From assembly GCF_964030845.1 (NCBI RefSeq), contig NZ_OZ034983.1, positions 1,488,001 through 1,552,000 on the forward strand: a stretch of 64,000 bases of DNA. The letters are read 5' to 3'. The notes beneath the pieces were generated by a model. It searched no databases, was not told where the DNA came from, and saw only the letters and a list, made by a program, of their open reading frames with translations. The DNA comes from Candidatus Fukatsuia endosymbiont of Tuberolachnus salignus (GTDB lineage Bacteria > Pseudomonadota > Gammaproteobacteria > Enterobacterales > Enterobacteriaceae). Positions 62,222 to 64,000 of this stretch are shown here, in pieces. The first letter of the stretch is position 1. Each line of letters opens with the position of its first letter. Both the position numbers and the translations under genes were made by a program.

Positions 62222-64000
62222 CGTAGTGATTTGGCGCGTCTACGTCAAAAATTGCTCCAAGTCTGGAATAATGTTACCGATAGCGAACTGCTGCAGAAGT
62301 TACTACGTAATGAATTACATATAAACGGCACCTGGGCAGAGCTACGGTCCTTACGTCAGCAGATTTTTTTCCATGCCCTGCGTCCAGCAGCCCAGTATTA
62401 TCAGAGTAAGAGGCCGGTCAAGTCTCCTGAAGGTCTGAAAGTTAACACCCGTGAAGAACGCCAGGCGCCCTGGTTTATTCTTAACAGTGATGACATTGAT
62501 GGTATGAAAATTACGGATGACAAACTCAAAAGCCGTAACTGGTATCGTCCTGATCAGAGTGAGATGAGCGCCTTCATGGCGGATTTGGATACGCCTTTCA
62601 GCGGAGGCATATCGGGTACCACTCGCGATGTGACCCTACAACTTACTAATTTATTTGGCCCCTTGAATGTCCGCGAATACTGGACGCTGCAACTCTTCAA
62701 TGCGGCTCAGATGATTAACAATGGCTATCATTCATTTTTTGAAGCGCTTTATGTTGCCGCATTTTTAGAGGACCGTTTTGTTGATCAGCAACAGTGTATT
62801 GGTAAACAGCTACGGGATACATTTGATGCATTACGTCAGCGTGCTAAGCGGGGAGAGATACTTAATGGTCAGCTATACGAGCAGACGCTGGCTTTGATTT
62901 TACCCAAACTGGATAACAGCGTGGCGGCACGTTATCTACCGCCAGAATATGGGCGTCAACACCACCTGTTGGCAACAGAATCAAATCGGTTTCGTGATCT
63001 GATGTCTATTGGGCAGTTACACCGGCGGGTCTGGGTATTTTCACGGCAGAAAGAGCCTGATTGCAATGATATTCTACAGGCGCTGGATCGATTGCGTGTA
63101 ACTTCTGGTAGAGAAGGCATTGAAATGGCCTTTATTCTGCAAAATCAGCTGCGTAATCATCAGATGTGGTATCCGGACTCCGGTAGTAACCCCGCGTTTA
63201 AGGAATTAGATCAGCAGATTGAACAACGGCTGTTTTCTACAACCAGGATAACGGCAGCTGATCGCGCGAATCTGGTGCAGATAGCAGAGCAGCAGCCGAC
63301 ACTCGCGGCCGAACTCTATTATAAACTGGATCAGGCACAAGACAGCCTGCCGGAATTTGCAGAATTGCCTGATGGGCTTCTGATCGAGTCACATGTCGCT
63401 AAAGAACAAGGCACCGTCAATAAGATAAAATCTGGATTGCAGGAAATACAACAGCCTGCCAATGATGATAAAAGAGCACGGGAGGTGGACGCCACCAAAG
63501 CAAAAGGCGAGCACACGAGCAGTCTACTGACGCCTGAAGAAAAGCAGGCCATTAAAAATCGGGGGGTATTTGAACGTAAGATACTGTCACTAGAGGCGCT
63601 ACAGCCTGAGATGCAGCGTGCGGCAGAGGGGTTGAGGAAGCTACCTGGCTATCAAGGTACGGTTTACTATTCGCCTATGCCTTTAAACACCAGGGAAGTC
63701 ACCCTGTTATTTGGTCGGCTAAAACCGGGTCAGGTGATGAGTTATCGAGGTTTATTGACCACGGATGCCAGTGTTGAAACGATCAAGGCGCTAAGAACTC
63801 CCAACGAAGGTAGAGTCATCTATGTGCTGGAAGGGATCACTGTAGGCTATAATACTGCCGGTATCACGGATAGAAATACCGCAGAAATCCTGTTAAACCC
63901 AGGCCAATACTTTCGAGTTACCGCTACTCAGAAAGTGGGGGATCACCTATACGTAATATTAAAACAGGAGGTTGATTTAACAGCAGGTGAAACTATTCGG
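62222..64000 (+). pseudogene. Giant toxin, 3' part beyond the IS256 insertion, runs off the window
   Basis: 593 codons without a stop in the frame that continues the first part: ...LQVDYV joins to RSDLARLRQKLLQVW. It would be residues 1940 to at least 2532. Near residue 2070, ISGTTRDVTLQLTNLFG is followed by NGYHSFFEALYVA, a conserved-looking pair of motifs I cannot name. From about residue 2415 the text (VTLLFGRLKPGQVMSYRG, LLTTDAS, AEILLNPGQYFRV) resembles R-S-E ADP-ribosyltransferases: YRG at 63743, glutamate at 63884. No start codon with a ribosome binding site is seen at the beginning, so it is probably not translated now. Confidence 0.8.
63652..63975 (+). other. Candidate ADP-ribosyltransferase domain in the toxin C-terminus
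   Basis: Order of motifs as in the mono-ADP-ribosyltransferase fold: arginine in SYRG (about residue 2448), a strand GLLTTDASVETIKAL in the place of the STS strand, VIYVLEGITVGY in the place of the core hydrophobic strand, then TAEILLNPGQYFRVTAT, equivalent to (Q/E)xE followed by the VLLPxGTxFxV strand. The residue two before the glutamate is threonine rather than Glu or Gln, and the STS motif is TTD, so activity is uncertain. Call made by motif order only. Confidence 0.5.

Noticed and set aside
1..64000. CRISPR array
   Set aside because: No set of regularly spaced short direct repeats was seen; the repeats found are dispersed inverted elements.
1..64000. tRNA or rRNA genes
   Set aside because: No tRNA cloverleaf signatures (GGTTCGAATCC-type T arm) or rRNA sequence were noticed; only the 4.5S RNA gene was found.

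Overview
The window looks like a chromosomal segment of a gamma-proteobacterium of the order Enterobacterales. The housekeeping genes match Escherichia/Yersinia relatives closely in length and motifs (nrdAB-yfaE, thrS-infC-rpmI-rplT-pheM-pheST-ihfA, glnA/typA, rlmL-uup, rmf-fabA-lonH-matP, glrK-qseG-glrR). The blocks are broken up and re-joined. They are interspersed with four insertion-sequence families, IS remnants, short dispersed inverted-repeat elements, decayed genes (tyrosine phenol-lyase, a leucine-rich-repeat protein, a 2-oxoglutarate oxygenase) and a giant toxin gene. This mix of a core genome under erosion, mobile DNA and host-interaction genes suggests a host-restricted facultative insect symbiont of the Hamiltonella/Regiella type. 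That assignment is an inference from content, not from a search.

Layout. 1-4.4 kb is accessory: an IS91-type transposase cut by the window edge, a truncated oxygenase, an O-methyltransferase with a degenerate SAM loop and an internally deleted IS5-like remnant. 4.4-15.2 kb holds rlmL-uup, an effector-like membrane protein where pqiABC lies in E. coli, rmf, fabA, lonH, matP, yfiF and a DedA gene. 15.3-20 kb holds dsbD, aspA, fxsA and the 4.5S RNA gene ffs. 20.1-23.8 kb is nrdA-nrdB-yfaE behind a DnaA box and a pair of NrdR boxes. 24.2-24.9 kb is a tyrosine phenol-lyase pseudogene. 25.4-31 kb, on the minus strand, is glrK-qseG-glrR-nadE-glnB. 31.5-41.2 kb is ompX, ybiT and the translation operon from thrS to ihfA, with an AUU-started infC and a phenylalanine attenuator whose leader carries a repeat insertion.

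41.2-45.5 kb is accessory again: a PAS/LuxR-type regulator, then an LRR gene split by an IS630 element that is itself split by an IS50-like IS4-family element with a 9-bp target duplication. 45.5-51.5 kb holds glnA, typA, yiiD/fabY and an NCS1 permease. 51.7-54.7 kb holds a second PAS/LuxR paralogue, cysQ and rsfS.

The last 9 kb is one giant toxin gene (at least 2,532 codons when repaired). It is cut in two by an intact IS256 element flanked by an 8-bp duplication (ACTACGTC). Removing the element and one repeat copy restores the frame exactly. The reconstructed protein has an N-terminal Rossmann-like (SLOG-like) region, a TcdA/TcdB-type glycosyltransferase with a DxD motif, a TIKI/ChaN-like region, coiled coils and, near the window end, a region resembling an R-S-E ADP-ribosyltransferase. 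This is the most notable system here.
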